46,737 nt of DNA, taken from Pseudomonadota bacterium. GTDB taxonomy: Bacteria; Pseudomonadota; Gammaproteobacteria; Steroidobacterales; Steroidobacteraceae. Below the pieces are notes generated by a model. That model saw only the letters and a list, made by a program, of their open reading frames with translations. It ran no database searches and was not told where the DNA came from. Shown here piece by piece: positions 19,519 through 28,681 of the stretch. Positions within the stretch are counted from its first letter, which is position 1; every line of letters starts with the position of its first letter. Location: NCBI GenBank assembly GCA_021822385.1, contig JAKARC010000018.1:1-46737 (forward strand). The letters run 5' to 3'. The position numbers and the translations under genes are program-made.

Positions 19519-21288
19519 TCACGCCTGCGGCCCGCGCAGCCGGATGTGCAGCTCGCGCAACTGCGCCTCGCTCACGGCGGTGGGCGCCTCGGTCATCGGA
19601 TCGGCGGCCGTCTGGGTCTTGGGGAAGGCGATGACCTCGCGGATGCTGTCGGCGCCGGCCATGAGCATGGCCAGCCGATCGAGCCCGAAGGCAATGCCGC
19701 CATGGGGCGGCGCGCCGAACTGCAGCGCATCGAGCAGGAACCCGAACTTGCTGCGCGCTTCCGCGGGCGCGATGCCGAGCAGGTCGAACACGGTCGCCTG
19801 CATGTCCTGACGATGAATACGCACCGAGCCGCCGCCGATCTCCGCGCCATTCAACACCAGGTCATAGGCCTTGGCGAGCGCGGCGCCGGGGTTGGCGGCA
19901 ACCTCCGCCGGATCGTCGCTCTGCGGCGAGGTGAACGGGTGATGCATGGCCACCCAGCGGCGCTCGTCCGCGTCCCACTCGAACATCGGGAAATCGACCA
20001 CCCAGAGCGGCCGCCAGCCGCTTTGCACGATGCCGAGATCCTGCCCGAGCAGAAGCCGCAGCGCCCCGAGCGCATCGCTCACCACCTTGGCGCTGTCGGC
20101 GCCGAAGAAAATGAGGTCGTTGTCCTCGGCGCCGGTGCGCTCGAGGATGTCCCCCACCTGCGCATCGCTCAGGAATTTCACAATCGGGGACTGCAGGCCT
20201 TCGCGCCCGCGCGCGCGCGCGTTGACCTTGATGTAGGCGAGTCCCTTGGCACCGAAGCGCGCGACGAAGGCGGTGTAGGCATCGATCTGCGAGCGCGCGA
20301 GCGCCGCCCCGCCCGGCACCCGCAGCGCCGCAACGCGCCCATGCGGGTCGTTGGCCGGTCCTGAAAACACCTTGAAATCGCACGTTCGCACCAGATCGGC
20401 GATGTCGGTGAGCTCGAGCGCAATGCGCAGATCCGGCTTGTCGGAGCCGAAGCGGCTCATGGCCTGCGCGTAGCTCATGCGCGGGAACGGATCGGGCAGC
20501 GCCGTGCCGAGCACGTCCTGGAACAGGTGGCGCACCAGCCCCTCCATGAGGGCCATGATCTCGTCCTGGGAGAGAAAGGACGTCTCGATATCGAGCTGAG
20601 TGAACTCGGGCTGGCGATCGGCGCGCAGATCCTCGTCGCGAAAGCAGCGCACGATCTGGTAGTAGCGGTCGAAGCCCGCCACCATCAGCAGCTGTTTGAA
20701 GATCTGCGGGGACTGCGGCAGGGCGAAGAACTTGCCGGGATGGGTGCGGCTCGGCACCAGATAGTCGCGCGCGCCCTCTGGCGTCGCCTTCGTCAACATC
20801 GGCGTCTCGATATCGATGAACGCGTGCGCATCGAGATAACCGCGCATGGCGCGCGTGATGCGGTGGCGCTGGCGCAGCCGCCCGCTCATGACTTCGCGCC
20901 TGAGGTCGAGATACCGATAGCGCAGGCGCACTTCCTCGCTCACCGTCTCATCGAGCTGGAACGGCAGCGGCTCGCAGCGGTTCAGCACCACCAGTGCCTC
21001 GGCGAGCAGCTCCACCTGTCCGGAGGCGAGGTGCGCATTGACGGTGCCGGTGGGGCGCGCGCGCACGCGGCCGGTAACCTGAACCACGAATTCGTTGCGC
21101 AAACGCTCGGCATCCGCGAACAGAGCCGCGGCGTCTGGATCGAAGACGATCTGCAGCACGCCCTCGCGGTCGCGCAGATCGATGAAAATGATGCCGCCAT
21201 GATCGCGCCGGCGGTGGACCCAGCCGGCGACCTGGAGGGTCTGACCGATCAGGCGTGCATCGACCTGTCCGCAGTAATGTGTACGCAT
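19519..21288 (-). CDS. aspS: Aspartate--tRNA ligase, probably non-discriminating (Asp/Asn)
   Basis: Class II synthetase of the bacterial AspRS type, 589 residues. The anticodon-binding OB fold is at the N-terminus ([16 protein letters not shown]), followed by the catalytic core with [20 protein letters not shown] and a GAD insertion domain, and the C-terminal motif 3 in [12 protein letters not shown]. In the OB fold, position 30 is His ([10 protein letters not shown]) and position 81 is Gly (RARPTGTVN). These match the pair His/Gly reported for the non-discriminating Pseudomonas enzyme, where E. coli has Leu and Lys. Such an enzyme also charges tRNA-Asn with Asp, which GatCAB then amidates. 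The start at 21288 is fixed by the family N-terminus. It lies downstream of adh, 13 bp away. Confidence 0.95.
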   Translation of the reverse strand: MRTHYCGQVDARLIGQTLQVAGWVHRRRDHGGIIFIDLRDREGVLQIVFDPDAAALFADAERLRNEFVVQVTGRVRARPTGTVNAHLASGQVELLAEALVVLNRCEPLPFQLDETVSEEVRLRYRYLDLRREVMSGRLRQRHRITRAMRGYLDAHAFIDIETPMLTKATPEGARDYLVPSRTHPGKFFALPQSPQIFKQLLMVAGFDRYYQIVRCFRDEDLRADRQPEFTQLDIETSFLSQDEIMALMEGLVRHLFQDVLGTALPDPFPRMSYAQAMSRFGSDKPDLRIALELTDIADLVRTCDFKVFSGPANDPHGRVAALRVPGGAALARSQIDAYTAFVARFGAKGLAYIKVNARARGREGLQSPIVKFLSDAQVGDILERTGAEDNDLIFFGADSAKVVSDALGALRLLLGQDLGIVQSGWRPLWVVDFPMFEWDADERRWVAMHHPFTSPQSDDPAEVAANPGAALAKAYDLVLNGAEIGGGSVRIHRQDMQATVFDLLGIAPAEARSKFGFLLDALQFGAPPHGGIAFGLDRLAMLMAGADSIREVIAFPKTQTAADPMTEAPTAVSEAQLRELHIRLRGPQA

Positions 21289-21301
21289 AAGGGGCGCGAT
21301 G

Positions 21302-22303
21302 TTACGAAGCCGCACCGCCCCCCGCAACCAGGACCGCCGCGCCCTGCAGCGTGCCGGCGCGCACACGCGCGAGGGCCTCGTTGGCCGCGGCCAGGGCAAA
21401 GCACTCGACGGTGGCGCGCAGGCCGAGCTCGACCGCGCGCCGCAGGAACGCTTCGCCGTCGGCGCGGGTGAGATTCGCGACCGACTCGACGCGGCGCTCG
21501 CCCCACAACAGTGCATAGGGAAAAGCCGGAATCTCGCTCATGTGGATGCCGGCGCAGATCACGCGGCCGCCGGGTCGAACCGCAGCGAGCGCCGCCGGCA
21601 CCAGCGCGCCCACCGGCGCGAACAGGATGGCCGCATCGAGCGGCTCGGGCGGCACCCGATCCGACCCTCCAGCCCAGACGGCTCCCAGCTCTCGTGCGAA
21701 CGCTTGGCTCGCGACATCCTCGGGCCGCGTGAATGCGTAGACGCTCCGGCCGTCGGCGCACGCCACCTGCGCCAGCAGATGCGCCGCGGCGCCGAAGCCG
21801 TACAGGCCGAGACGCGGACCGGGGCCGGCGGCCCGATACGCCCGGTAGCCGATCAGCCCGGCACACAGCAGCGGTGCGAGCTCGGCGGCGGGTACGCCCG
21901 CGGGCAGTGCCAAGCAGTAGCGCGCATCCGCCACGATCTCCTCGGCGTAACCGCCATCGACCGTACAGCCGGTGAAGCGGGCATCGGGACAGAGATTTTC
22001 CCGCCCCTCCCGGCAGTCGCGGCACACGCCGCAGGTGTGGGCGAGCCACGGCACCCCGAGGCGCTGTCCCACCTGAAACCGCTCGACCGCCGCGCCACGT
22101 TCGATGACGACACCGACGACCTCGTGTCCCGGCGTGAGCGGAAAGGCTGCCTGCGGCAGCTCGCCGTCGAGCAGATGCAGGTCGGTGCGGCAAACGCCAC
22201 AGGCCTCGACGGCAAGGCGCACCTGCTGCGGTTCAAGCGCCGGCCGCATCCGCGTCTCGAGGCGCAACGGCGCGCCCGGCCGCTCGAGCCGCAGCGCCTT
22301 CAC
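21302..22303 (-). CDS. Zinc-dependent alcohol dehydrogenase family protein
   Basis: A 333-residue MDR-superfamily dehydrogenase. Catalytic-zinc ligands are visible in [12 protein letters not shown] (Cys) and TPGHEVVG (His, Glu), and the structural-zinc cluster in [15 protein letters not shown] (four Cys). The nucleotide-binding segment is [18 protein letters not shown], an altered GxGxxG (GFGAAA) seen in this subgroup. It resembles the AdhA-like zinc-binding group acting on small alcohols or aldehydes, but the substrate is not defined. The ATG overlaps the DUF502 stop as ATGA and aspS follows 13 bp later, so it sits inside the fmdB - DUF502 - aspS unit, where it looks like an added gene. Confidence 0.88.
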   Translation of the reverse strand: MKALRLERPGAPLRLETRMRPALEPQQVRLAVEACGVCRTDLHLLDGELPQAAFPLTPGHEVVGVVIERGAAVERFQVGQRLGVPWLAHTCGVCRDCREGRENLCPDARFTGCTVDGGYAEEIVADARYCLALPAGVPAAELAPLLCAGLIGYRAYRAAGPGPRLGLYGFGAAAHLLAQVACADGRSVYAFTRPEDVASQAFARELGAVWAGGSDRVPPEPLDAAILFAPVGALVPAALAAVRPGGRVICAGIHMSEIPAFPYALLWGERRVESVANLTRADGEAFLRRAVELGLRATVECFALAAANEALARVRAGTLQGAAVLVAGGGAAS

Positions 22304-22983
22304 GCGTTTTCCACCTGCGCCGGCCCGCCCGGCGCCGGCGCGGGCGGACCGACCACTCCGCAGGTGATGATCATCTTCATGGCCGCATCCACGCTCATGT
22401 CGAGCGCGACCAGCTGCCGGCGCGGCACGATGACCAGCACGCCCGCGGTGGCGTTCAGCGCCGCGGAGATGTACACGGCCGCATGCGGCTCCCCGGTGCG
22501 GGCCGTGACCTCCGGCACATCCTCGGCGGTGAGGAACCCGAGACTCCAGAGACCCTGGCGCGGATACTCCACCAGCACCACGGTGCGAAACGCGCTCGAC
22601 TGCGAGAACACGCTCTCGGCGAAGCTCTTCACACCGCCATACACCGCGCCCACGAACGGGATGTGATGGACCAGTTCCTCGCCGTACACCACCAGGCGCC
22701 GGCCGATCAGGTTCGTTGCGAGGATGCCGGTCAGCACCAGCAGTCCGACGGCAAGCAGCAGTCCGAGGCCCGCCTGCACGAGCGGATCGAGGACTTGAAC
22801 CGCGTGCGCCGCCGGCGCCGGCAGCAGCTGCACCAGCCGCGCCAGCGCGCGGATCAGGAACATCAGCACCCAGACCGTGACCCCGACCGGCAACCAGAAC
22901 AGCACGCCGGCGAGCAGGAGCCGCCGCAGGGTCGAGCGCTTCGGCTTCGGCTTCGGCGGTTGCACGGTGACGGGGATGGTCAA
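22300..22983 (-). CDS. DUF502 inner-membrane protein
   Basis: A 227-residue protein of the DUF502 family. After a short basic N-terminus come two or three hydrophobic segments (LLLAGVLFWLPVGVTVWVLM and LGLLLAVGLLVLTGILATNL). A conserved soluble part follows, with GRRLVVYGEELVHHIPFVG, VYGGVKSFAESVF and VVLVEYPRQGLWSLGFLT. The family role is unknown. It stands between the FmdB zinc-ribbon gene (4 bp) and adh (ATGA overlap), the usual setting upstream of aspS in related bacteria. The last 15 residues are Pro/Ala/Gly-rich. Confidence 0.9.
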   Translation of the reverse strand: MTIPVTVQPPKPKPKRSTLRRLLLAGVLFWLPVGVTVWVLMFLIRALARLVQLLPAPAAHAVQVLDPLVQAGLGLLLAVGLLVLTGILATNLIGRRLVVYGEELVHHIPFVGAVYGGVKSFAESVFSQSSAFRTVVLVEYPRQGLWSLGFLTAEDVPEVTARTGEPHAAVYISAALNATAGVLVIVPRRQLVALDMSVDAAMKMIITCGVVGPPAPAPGGPAQVENA

Positions 22984-22987
22984 GGGC

Positions 22988-23425
22988 TCATCGCCTCGAG
23001 CGACCCTTGGCTGCGGGTTTGGCGCTGCGGGCCTTGGGCTTCGCCCGCTGCGCCACCGTGCGCACGGATTTCCCGGCCGGGCGGGCCTTCGCGGCGCGCC
23101 CGGCGGCAGGTTTCGTGGCCGGTGCGCTTGGGGTTGCCGCCGGCGCGGGACTTGCGTCCGTGGCCGCTGCAGCGGCGGGCGCGGGCGCGTCAGGCTTTTT
23201 GGCCTCAGCCTCGGTGCGGGCCAGATTGCGCTTGCGCTCCTCGGCCGACTTGAAGTCGGTCTCGTACCAGCCGCTGCCTTTCAAGCGAAAGACCGGGGCC
23301 GAGACCAGCTTGCGCAGCGTCAAGCGGCCACAGGAGGGGCATTTTTTGAGCGGCGCGTCCGTGATCTTCTGCATCACTTCGACGTAGTACTTGCAGCTCT
23401 GGCATTCGTATTCGTAGAACGGCAT
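22988..23425 (-). CDS. FmdB-family zinc-ribbon protein with basic Ala-rich tail
   Basis: A 145-residue protein starting MPFYEYECQSCKYYVEVMQK, the FmdB-type zinc ribbon, with CxxC pairs CQSC (residues 8-11) and CPSCG (about 29-33) and the conserved SAPVFRLKGSGWYETDFK end of the domain. Residues 70-145 form a low-complexity tail of Ala, Pro, Lys and Arg that resembles histone H1-like bacterial tails. Family members are mostly 70-110 residues, some with such tails. The start at 23425 was chosen from the domain; a longer frame to 23485 overlaps clpB. The role is unknown, possibly nucleic-acid binding. First of fmdB - DUF502 - adh - aspS, 56 bp after clpB. Confidence 0.9.
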   Translation of the reverse strand: MPFYEYECQSCKYYVEVMQKITDAPLKKCPSCGRLTLRKLVSAPVFRLKGSGWYETDFKSAEERKRNLARTEAEAKKPDAPAPAAAAATDASPAPAATPSAPATKPAAGRAAKARPAGKSVRTVAQRAKPKARSAKPAAKGRSRR

Positions 23426-23481
23426 GTTGCGAACGTTGTGCAGGGTTGATGGAGACCGGGGCCGATTATACGCATCGGGCC

Positions 23482-26055
23482 TCAAGCCTTGGCGAAGTGC
23501 AGCTGGCCGTCGCGCACGGTGACCATCACGCGATCGCCCGGCCCGAACTGCCCCTTCAGGATACGCTGCGCGAGCGGATTCTCGATCTGCTGCTGCACGG
23601 TGCGCTTGAGCGGCCGGGCGCCGTAGACCGGATCGAAGCCCGCTTCGCCCAGGCGATCGCGCGCCGCATCGTCGAGGGTGAGCTCCATGTTGCGCTCCTG
23701 CAGGCGCTTGCGCAGGTAGAGCAGCTGGATATCGACGATGGCGCGGATCTGCGCCGCACCGAGCGGATGAAACACCACGATGTCGTCGATCCGGTTGATG
23801 AACTCAGGCCGGAAGCTCTGCTGCACGATCTGCATGACCGCGCTTTTCATGCGTGCGTAGTTGCCCTCCCCGGCGTACTCCTGGATGACCTCGGAGCCGA
23901 GGTTGGAGGTCATGATGATCACCGTGTTGCGAAAGTCGACGGTGCGGCCCTGGCCGTCGGTGAGCCGGCCGTCATCGAGCACCTGCAGCAGCACGTTGAA
24001 CACGTCCGGATGCGCCTTCTCGACCTCATCGAGCAGGATCACCGCGTACGGCCGGCGGCGCACCGCCTCGGTGAGATAGCCGCCTTCTTCATAGCCGACA
24101 TAGCCCGGCGGCGCGCCGATCATGCGAGCCACGGAATGCTTTTCCATGAACTCCGACATGTCGATGCGCACCATGGCCTCCTCGGTGTCGAACAGGAACT
24201 CCGCGAGGGCCTTGGAGAGCTCGGTCTTGCCGACGCCGGTCGGCCCGAGGAAGAGGAACGAGCCGGTCGGCCGGCGCGGATCGGCAAGCCCGGCACGCGA
24301 GCGGCGGATAGCCTCGGCGACGATGCGCAGTGCCTCGTCCTGTCCGACCACGCGCTTGCCGAGCGCCTCTTCCATGCGCAGCAGCTTGTCGCGCTCGCCC
24401 TCCAGCATCTTGGTCACCGGAATGCCGGTCCACTTGGAGACGACCTCGGCGATTTCCTCCTCGGTGACCTTGTTGCGCACCAGTGTGGGAGTGCTGTCCT
24501 CGCTCGCCTCGGCGCTGGCGAGGCGCTTCTCGAGCTCCGGGATCCGTCCATATTGCAACTCGGCCATGCGGCCGAGATCGCCGGCCCGGCGGGCCGCTTC
24601 GAGCTCGAGGCGCGCCCGGTCGAGCTCTTCGCGGAACTGCGCCGTGCCCTGCAGCGCCGCCTTCTCGGACTTCCACACCTCCTCGAGATCGGCGTACTCG
24701 CGCTCGAGGCCATGCAGCGTCTCCTGCAGCGCCGCCAGGCGCTTGCGCGAGGCCTCGTCGTGCTCCTTCTTCAGCGCCTCCTGCTCGATCTTCAGCTGGA
24801 TGATGCGCCGCTCGAGCCGGTCGAGCGCTTCGGGCTTGGAGTCGATTTCCATGCGGATGCGAGCCGCGGCCTCGTCGATCAGATCGATGGCCTTGTCGGG
24901 CAGCTGCCGGTCGGTGATATAGCGGTGCGAAAGCGTGGCGGCCGCGACGATCGCCGGGTCGGTGATGTCGACCCCGTGATGCACTTCGTAGCGCTCCTGC
25001 AGGCCGCGCAGGATTGCGATCGTGTCCTCCACCGAGGGCTCATCGACCAGCACCTTCTGGAAGCGCCGCTCGAGCGCGGCATCCTTCTCGATGTACTTGC
25101 GATATTCATCGAGCGTGGTGGCCCCGACGCAGTGCAGCTCCCCGCGGGCGAGCGCCGGCTTCAACATGTTGCCGGCGTCCATGGCGCCCTCGGCCTTGCC
25201 GGCTCCGACCATGGTGTGCAGCTCGTCGATGAACAGGATCACCTGGCCTTCCTGCTTGGCAAGATCGGTGAGCACCGCCTTCAGCCGCTCCTCGAACTCG
25301 CCGCGGAACTTCGCGCCAGCGATGAGCGCGCCCATGTCGAGCGCGAGAATGCGTTTGTGCTTCAGTCCCTCGGGCACTTCGCCATTGATGATGCGCTGCG
25401 CGAGTCCCTCGACGATGGCGGTCTTGCCGACCCCCGGCTCACCGATCAGCACCGGATTGTTCTTGGTCCGCCGCTGCAGCACCTGGATGGTGCGGCGGAT
25501 CTCCTCATCGCGGCCGATCACCGGGTCGAGCTTGCCCGCGCTCGCCCGCGCGGTCAGATCGACGGTGTACTTCTCGAGCGCCTGGCGGCTCTCCTCGGCG
25601 TTCGCATCGGCGACCGTCGCGCCGCCGCGCACTTCGTCGATGGCTTTCTCGAGCGCGCCACGCACGAGCGCGCTCTGCTGGAACAGCTGTGCGAGGGCGC
25701 GATCCTCGAACGCCGCGAGCACGAACATCTCGCTCGAGATGAACTGATCGCCGCGCTGCTGCGCCAGCTTGTCGGTGACGTTGAAGAGCCGGTTGAGCTC
25801 GTTCGACACGTGCACCTCGCCGGCGGTGCCCTCGACCTTCGGCAGCCGCTCGAGCTGCGCGAGCAGACCGGCGCGCAGGGTGTTGAGGTCGGCGCCCGCT
25901 TTCACCAGCAGCGGACGCACGCCGCCGCTGGCGGTATCGATGAGCGCGAGCAGCACGTGCGCCGGCTCGATGAATTGATGGTCGCGCCCGACGGCGAGGG
26001 ACTGCGCCTCGGCGAGCGCCTGCTGAAATCGGCTGGTCAATCGATCCATTCGCAT
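23482..26055 (-). CDS. clpB: ATP-dependent disaggregase ClpB
   Basis: Hexameric Hsp100 chaperone that with DnaK/DnaJ/GrpE pulls polypeptides out of aggregates. The 857 residues show the N-terminal repeat domain, the first AAA+ module with GEPGVGKT (about residue 208), the long coiled-coil middle domain (about 405-525, rich in Glu, Arg and Leu), and the second AAA+ module with GPTGVGKT (about 607). The pore motif [16 protein letters not shown] and [16 protein letters not shown] are intact. There is no ClpP-binding loop, which separates it from ClpA. The first ATG (26055, with AGGTG seven bases upstream) is followed two codons later by a second ATG at 26049. No clear sigma-32 promoter was found in the 53-bp gap to pgeF. 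Confidence 0.99.
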   Translation of the reverse strand: MRMDRLTSRFQQALAEAQSLAVGRDHQFIEPAHVLLALIDTASGGVRPLLVKAGADLNTLRAGLLAQLERLPKVEGTAGEVHVSNELNRLFNVTDKLAQQRGDQFISSEMFVLAAFEDRALAQLFQQSALVRGALEKAIDEVRGGATVADANAEESRQALEKYTVDLTARASAGKLDPVIGRDEEIRRTIQVLQRRTKNNPVLIGEPGVGKTAIVEGLAQRIINGEVPEGLKHKRILALDMGALIAGAKFRGEFEERLKAVLTDLAKQEGQVILFIDELHTMVGAGKAEGAMDAGNMLKPALARGELHCVGATTLDEYRKYIEKDAALERRFQKVLVDEPSVEDTIAILRGLQERYEVHHGVDITDPAIVAAATLSHRYITDRQLPDKAIDLIDEAAARIRMEIDSKPEALDRLERRIIQLKIEQEALKKEHDEASRKRLAALQETLHGLEREYADLEEVWKSEKAALQGTAQFREELDRARLELEAARRAGDLGRMAELQYGRIPELEKRLASAEASEDSTPTLVRNKVTEEEIAEVVSKWTGIPVTKMLEGERDKLLRMEEALGKRVVGQDEALRIVAEAIRRSRAGLADPRRPTGSFLFLGPTGVGKTELSKALAEFLFDTEEAMVRIDMSEFMEKHSVARMIGAPPGYVGYEEGGYLTEAVRRRPYAVILLDEVEKAHPDVFNVLLQVLDDGRLTDGQGRTVDFRNTVIIMTSNLGSEVIQEYAGEGNYARMKSAVMQIVQQSFRPEFINRIDDIVVFHPLGAAQIRAIVDIQLLYLRKRLQERNMELTLDDAARDRLGEAGFDPVYGARPLKRTVQQQIENPLAQRILKGQFGPGDRVMVTVRDGQLHFAKA

Positions 26056-26108
26056 GGGAACACCTGCATCCTCGGTTTACCCGGCAATGGGGGCGCGGCG
26101 CGAGCCGT

Positions 26109-26855
26109 TCAAGCCCGCCAGATCAGCGCGGCCATGCGCCCGCAGCGCCCGTCGCGCCGGTAGGAAAAGAACCGGTCGCGTTGCGCATAGGTACACCAGG
26201 GGCCCCCATGGATGCTGTGCACGCCGAGCGCCCGCAGGCGCTGGCGCGCGAGCGCATACAAATCGCATTGCCAGCGGCCGCGCGCATTGGCGCTGAAGGC
26301 GGCCGCCGCAGCCGGATCGGCGCGCACGAAGGCCGTGCGTACCTCCTCGCCGACTTCGAAGTGCTCGGGCCCGATCGCCGGCCCGAGCCAGGCGAGCACC
26401 TGCGCGGCGGGGGTGCCGAGCGCCCCGAGCGCCGCCTCCAGCACGCCTCCGGCGAGGCCGCGCCAGCCCGCGTGCGCGACGCCCACCGCCGCGCCATCGC
26501 CGGCGGCAAGCAGGACCGGCAGACAGTCGGCCACCTGAACCACGCAGACGCGGCCGCGCTCGCGGGTGATCGCGGCATCGGCCACCACCGGCGCGACCGG
26601 CGCGCCCGCGAGCACGACGGCGCGTGCGCCATGGACCTGCTCGAGCCAGACGGGCTCGTCGGTCAATTCGAGCACGGTCCGCAGGCGCGCGCGGTTCTCA
26701 GCCACGGCGTGCGGCGCGTCCCCGACATGGGCGGCGCAGTTGAACGAATCATAGGGCGGTGCGCTCACCCCGCCGGTCCGCAGGGTGAAGGCGGCCCGCA
26801 CGCCCGGGGGGGCGGGCCAGTCCGGTTCGATCAGATCAGGGCTGCGCACGGACAT
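26109..26855 (-). CDS. pgeF: Purine nucleoside phosphorylase/adenosine deaminase-like PgeF (DUF152)
   Basis: A 248-residue member of the multicopper-polyphenol-oxidase-like family (YfiH/YlmD), now linked to purine nucleoside breakdown and to correcting misincorporated amino acids in peptidoglycan. The zinc-site residues appear in order: His in WLEQVHGARA, Cys in VQVADCLPVLL and His in VGVAHAGWRGLAGG. The C-terminus has GPWCTYAQRDRFFSYRRDG, typical of the family. The start overlaps the end of rluD by 20 bp, and rluD - pgeF - clpB is a well-known order in gammaproteobacteria. Which of the reported activities matters in the cell is uncertain. Confidence 0.92.
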   Translation of the reverse strand: MSVRSPDLIEPDWPAPPGVRAAFTLRTGGVSAPPYDSFNCAAHVGDAPHAVAENRARLRTVLELTDEPVWLEQVHGARAVVLAGAPVAPVVADAAITRERGRVCVVQVADCLPVLLAAGDGAAVGVAHAGWRGLAGGVLEAALGALGTPAAQVLAWLGPAIGPEHFEVGEEVRTAFVRADPAAAAAFSANARGRWQCDLYALARQRLRALGVHSIHGGPWCTYAQRDRFFSYRRDGRCGRMAALIWRA

Positions 26856-27852
26856 CCACCGCCAGCGCGGCGCACAGGGCCGCCAGGTCGGCGGGCATCG
26901 GAGACTCGCACACCAGGGGCCGGCCGGTCAGCGGGTGACTCAGCGCGAGGCGCGAGGCGTGCAGGGCCTGGCGCCGGAAGGTCTGCAGCGCCGCCGCAAG
27001 CGGCGCGCTGCATCCGGCGGGCAGGCGCCGCCGACCGCCGTACACCGGGTCGCCGACGAGCGGATGGCCGATGTGCGCCAGATGAACCCGGATCTGATGG
27101 GTGCGTCCGGTCTCGAGCCGCACCAGCACCAGCGTGTGGGCCCGAAATCGCTCGACGATGCGGTAATGCGTGACGGCCGCACGCCCATCGGCACGCACTG
27201 TCATGCGCGTGCGCTGGGTTCGGTGACGACCGATCGGCTCCGCGACCGTGCCACCGCCGGTCAGCACGCCGGTGCAGACCGCTAGGTACGACCGCTCGAT
27301 CTGTCGGTCCGCGAGCGCTTCGACCAGGCGCAGGTGCGCCTCGAGACTGCGTGCCACCACGAGCAGTCCGCTGGTGTCTTTGTCCAGGCGATGCACGAGA
27401 CCTGCGCGCGGCACGCGAGCGAGGGCAGGATCGAACGCGAGCAGCGCGTTCTGCAGGGTATGGTGGGGATTGCCCGCGCCCGGATGCACCACCCAGCCGG
27501 CCGGCTTGTCGATGACGAGCAGCGCGCGATCCTGATACACGATGTTCAGCGCCCGCGGCTCCGGCTCGATGCGCGTCGCGACCGCGCAGTGCGCGCGCAC
27601 GCGCACCTGCTCCCCGCCCAGCACCCGATCCTTGGCGCGCAGCCGCCGGCCATCGACGGCCACCGCGCCGGCCTCGATCCAGCCCTGCAGTCGGGCGCGC
27701 GAATATTGCGGCAGCGCGCGCGCGAGCGCCTGGTCGAGCCTCATTCCGGCCGCCTCCACCGGCAGCTGCAGCGCATGTTCGTGGAACTCGCCGGCCGCCC
27801 CCCGGTCGGAATCCAAAGCATCCGCGGCCGATTCGCTATACTGCTTTCCCAT
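26836..27852 (-). CDS. rluD: 23S rRNA pseudouridine synthase RluD
   Basis: Makes pseudouridines in helix 69 of 23S rRNA (positions 1911, 1915 and 1917 in E. coli), needed for good ribosome assembly. It is 338 residues, with an N-terminal S4 RNA-binding domain (MRLDQALARALPQYSRARLQGW) and the catalytic domain with HRLDKDTSGLLVVA, where the Asp is catalytic. RLETGRTHQIRVHLAHIGHPLVGD follows. About 28 N-terminal residues precede the usual family start, but no other start codon is better placed. The ATG at 27852 overlaps the divergent bamD ATG (CATG). The end overlaps pgeF by 20 bp. Confidence 0.96.
   Translation of the reverse strand: MGKQYSESAADALDSDRGAAGEFHEHALQLPVEAAGMRLDQALARALPQYSRARLQGWIEAGAVAVDGRRLRAKDRVLGGEQVRVRAHCAVATRIEPEPRALNIVYQDRALLVIDKPAGWVVHPGAGNPHHTLQNALLAFDPALARVPRAGLVHRLDKDTSGLLVVARSLEAHLRLVEALADRQIERSYLAVCTGVLTGGGTVAEPIGRHRTQRTRMTVRADGRAAVTHYRIVERFRAHTLVLVRLETGRTHQIRVHLAHIGHPLVGDPVYGGRRRLPAGCSAPLAAALQTFRRQALHASRLALSHPLTGRPLVCESPMPADLAALCAALAVDVRAQP
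27837..27842 (+). promoter_or_regulatory. Candidate bamD -10 box, very close to the start codon
   Basis: TATACT (5 of 6 to TATAAT) lies only 8 bases before the bamD ATG, so transcription would start at or within about four bases of the ATG. No purine-rich ribosome site exists in the intervening CTGCTTTCCC stretch, consistent with a leaderless mRNA. No clear -35 hexamer is seen 16-18 bp upstream. The box lies inside the 5' coding part of divergent rluD. Confidence 0.4.
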
Positions 27853-28657
27853 GCCATCCCATTCGAGCTCTCGGGGCCGCGCACGCGGCGCCTACGTCGC
27901 CGCACTGTCTGTGCTGGCGCTCGCCCTTGCCGGCTGCGCACACCGCAAGCTGATGCTGAACAGCCCCGTCGCGGTCTACACCCAGGCCAAGAAGGATCTG
28001 GCCGACTACGACTACGGCTCGGCGATCAAGCTGCTGCAGCGGCTGACCGCGGTCTTCCCCTTCTCGATGCAGGCCCGTCAGGCGCAACTCGACCTGATCT
28101 TTGCATATTACCGCGCGGGCGAGAACAAGGCGGCGCTCGATGCGGCCGACACGTTTATCCAACAGCACCCCACGCAGCCGCGCTGTGATTACGCCTGGTA
28201 CATGAAGGGTGTGATCAACTTTCCGCGCCGCGCCGATCCGATCGAGCGGGCCTTCGGCGCGCGCATGTCCAAGCGTCCGCCGATCAAGCTGCGCAAATCC
28301 TTCGATGCCTTCCGCACCGTGGTCGAGCGCTATCCGTATAGTCGTTATGCCCGCGATGCCTGGCAGCGCATGATCTATCTGCGCGACCGCCTGGCGGCCT
28401 ACGACGTGTACGTGGCGCGCTACTACTACATGCGCCACGCCTATGTCGCGGCGGCGCGGCGCGCCCAGGATGTCGTCGAGCGATTCCAGGGCGCCCCGGC
28501 CGTGCGCTCGGCGCTCGCGCTGATGGTGCTCGCGTACCGGCGGCTCGGCCTCAAGACCCCGGCGCGGCAGGCGCAGGAGGTCTACGCGAAGAACTTCAAG
28601 GGCTCGATCGTCGCGGCCGCGGCGCTGCGCCACGACCATTGGTGGCGGTTCTGGTAG
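27851..28657 (+). CDS. bamD: Outer-membrane assembly lipoprotein BamD
   Basis: BamD is the essential lipoprotein partner of BamA in beta-barrel insertion. The 268-residue precursor has a signal sequence with a lipobox at LALAGC (Cys about residue 29). TPR-like repeats follow, beginning MLNSPVAVYTQAKKDLADYDYGSAIKLLQRL and including FPFSMQARQAQLDLIFAYYRAGE and the conserved YPYSRYARDAWQRMIYLRDRLA. The C-terminal part has EVYAKNFKGS. The ATG at 27851 is the only start that leaves the signal peptide whole and has no ribosome site. The gene is divergent from rluD and convergent with nadE. Confidence 0.96.
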   Translation: MPSHSSSRGRARGAYVAALSVLALALAGCAHRKLMLNSPVAVYTQAKKDLADYDYGSAIKLLQRLTAVFPFSMQARQAQLDLIFAYYRAGENKAALDAADTFIQQHPTQPRCDYAWYMKGVINFPRRADPIERAFGARMSKRPPIKLRKSFDAFRTVVERYPYSRYARDAWQRMIYLRDRLAAYDVYVARYYYMRHAYVAAARRAQDVVERFQGAPAVRSALALMVLAYRRLGLKTPARQAQEVYAKNFKGSIVAAAALRHDHWWRFW

Positions 28658-28681
28658 CCGGTCCGGCGCGCCGGCCGGCCG

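Noticed and set aside
23446-26163. 905-codon open frame on the plus strand
   Set aside because: Mirror of clpB on the other strand; composition dominated by Leu, Arg, His, Asp and Glu, with no domain.
28663-28674. CCGGCGCGCCGG palindrome between bamD and nadE as a two-way terminator
   Set aside because: No T-run on either strand; such GC palindromes are common at this base composition.
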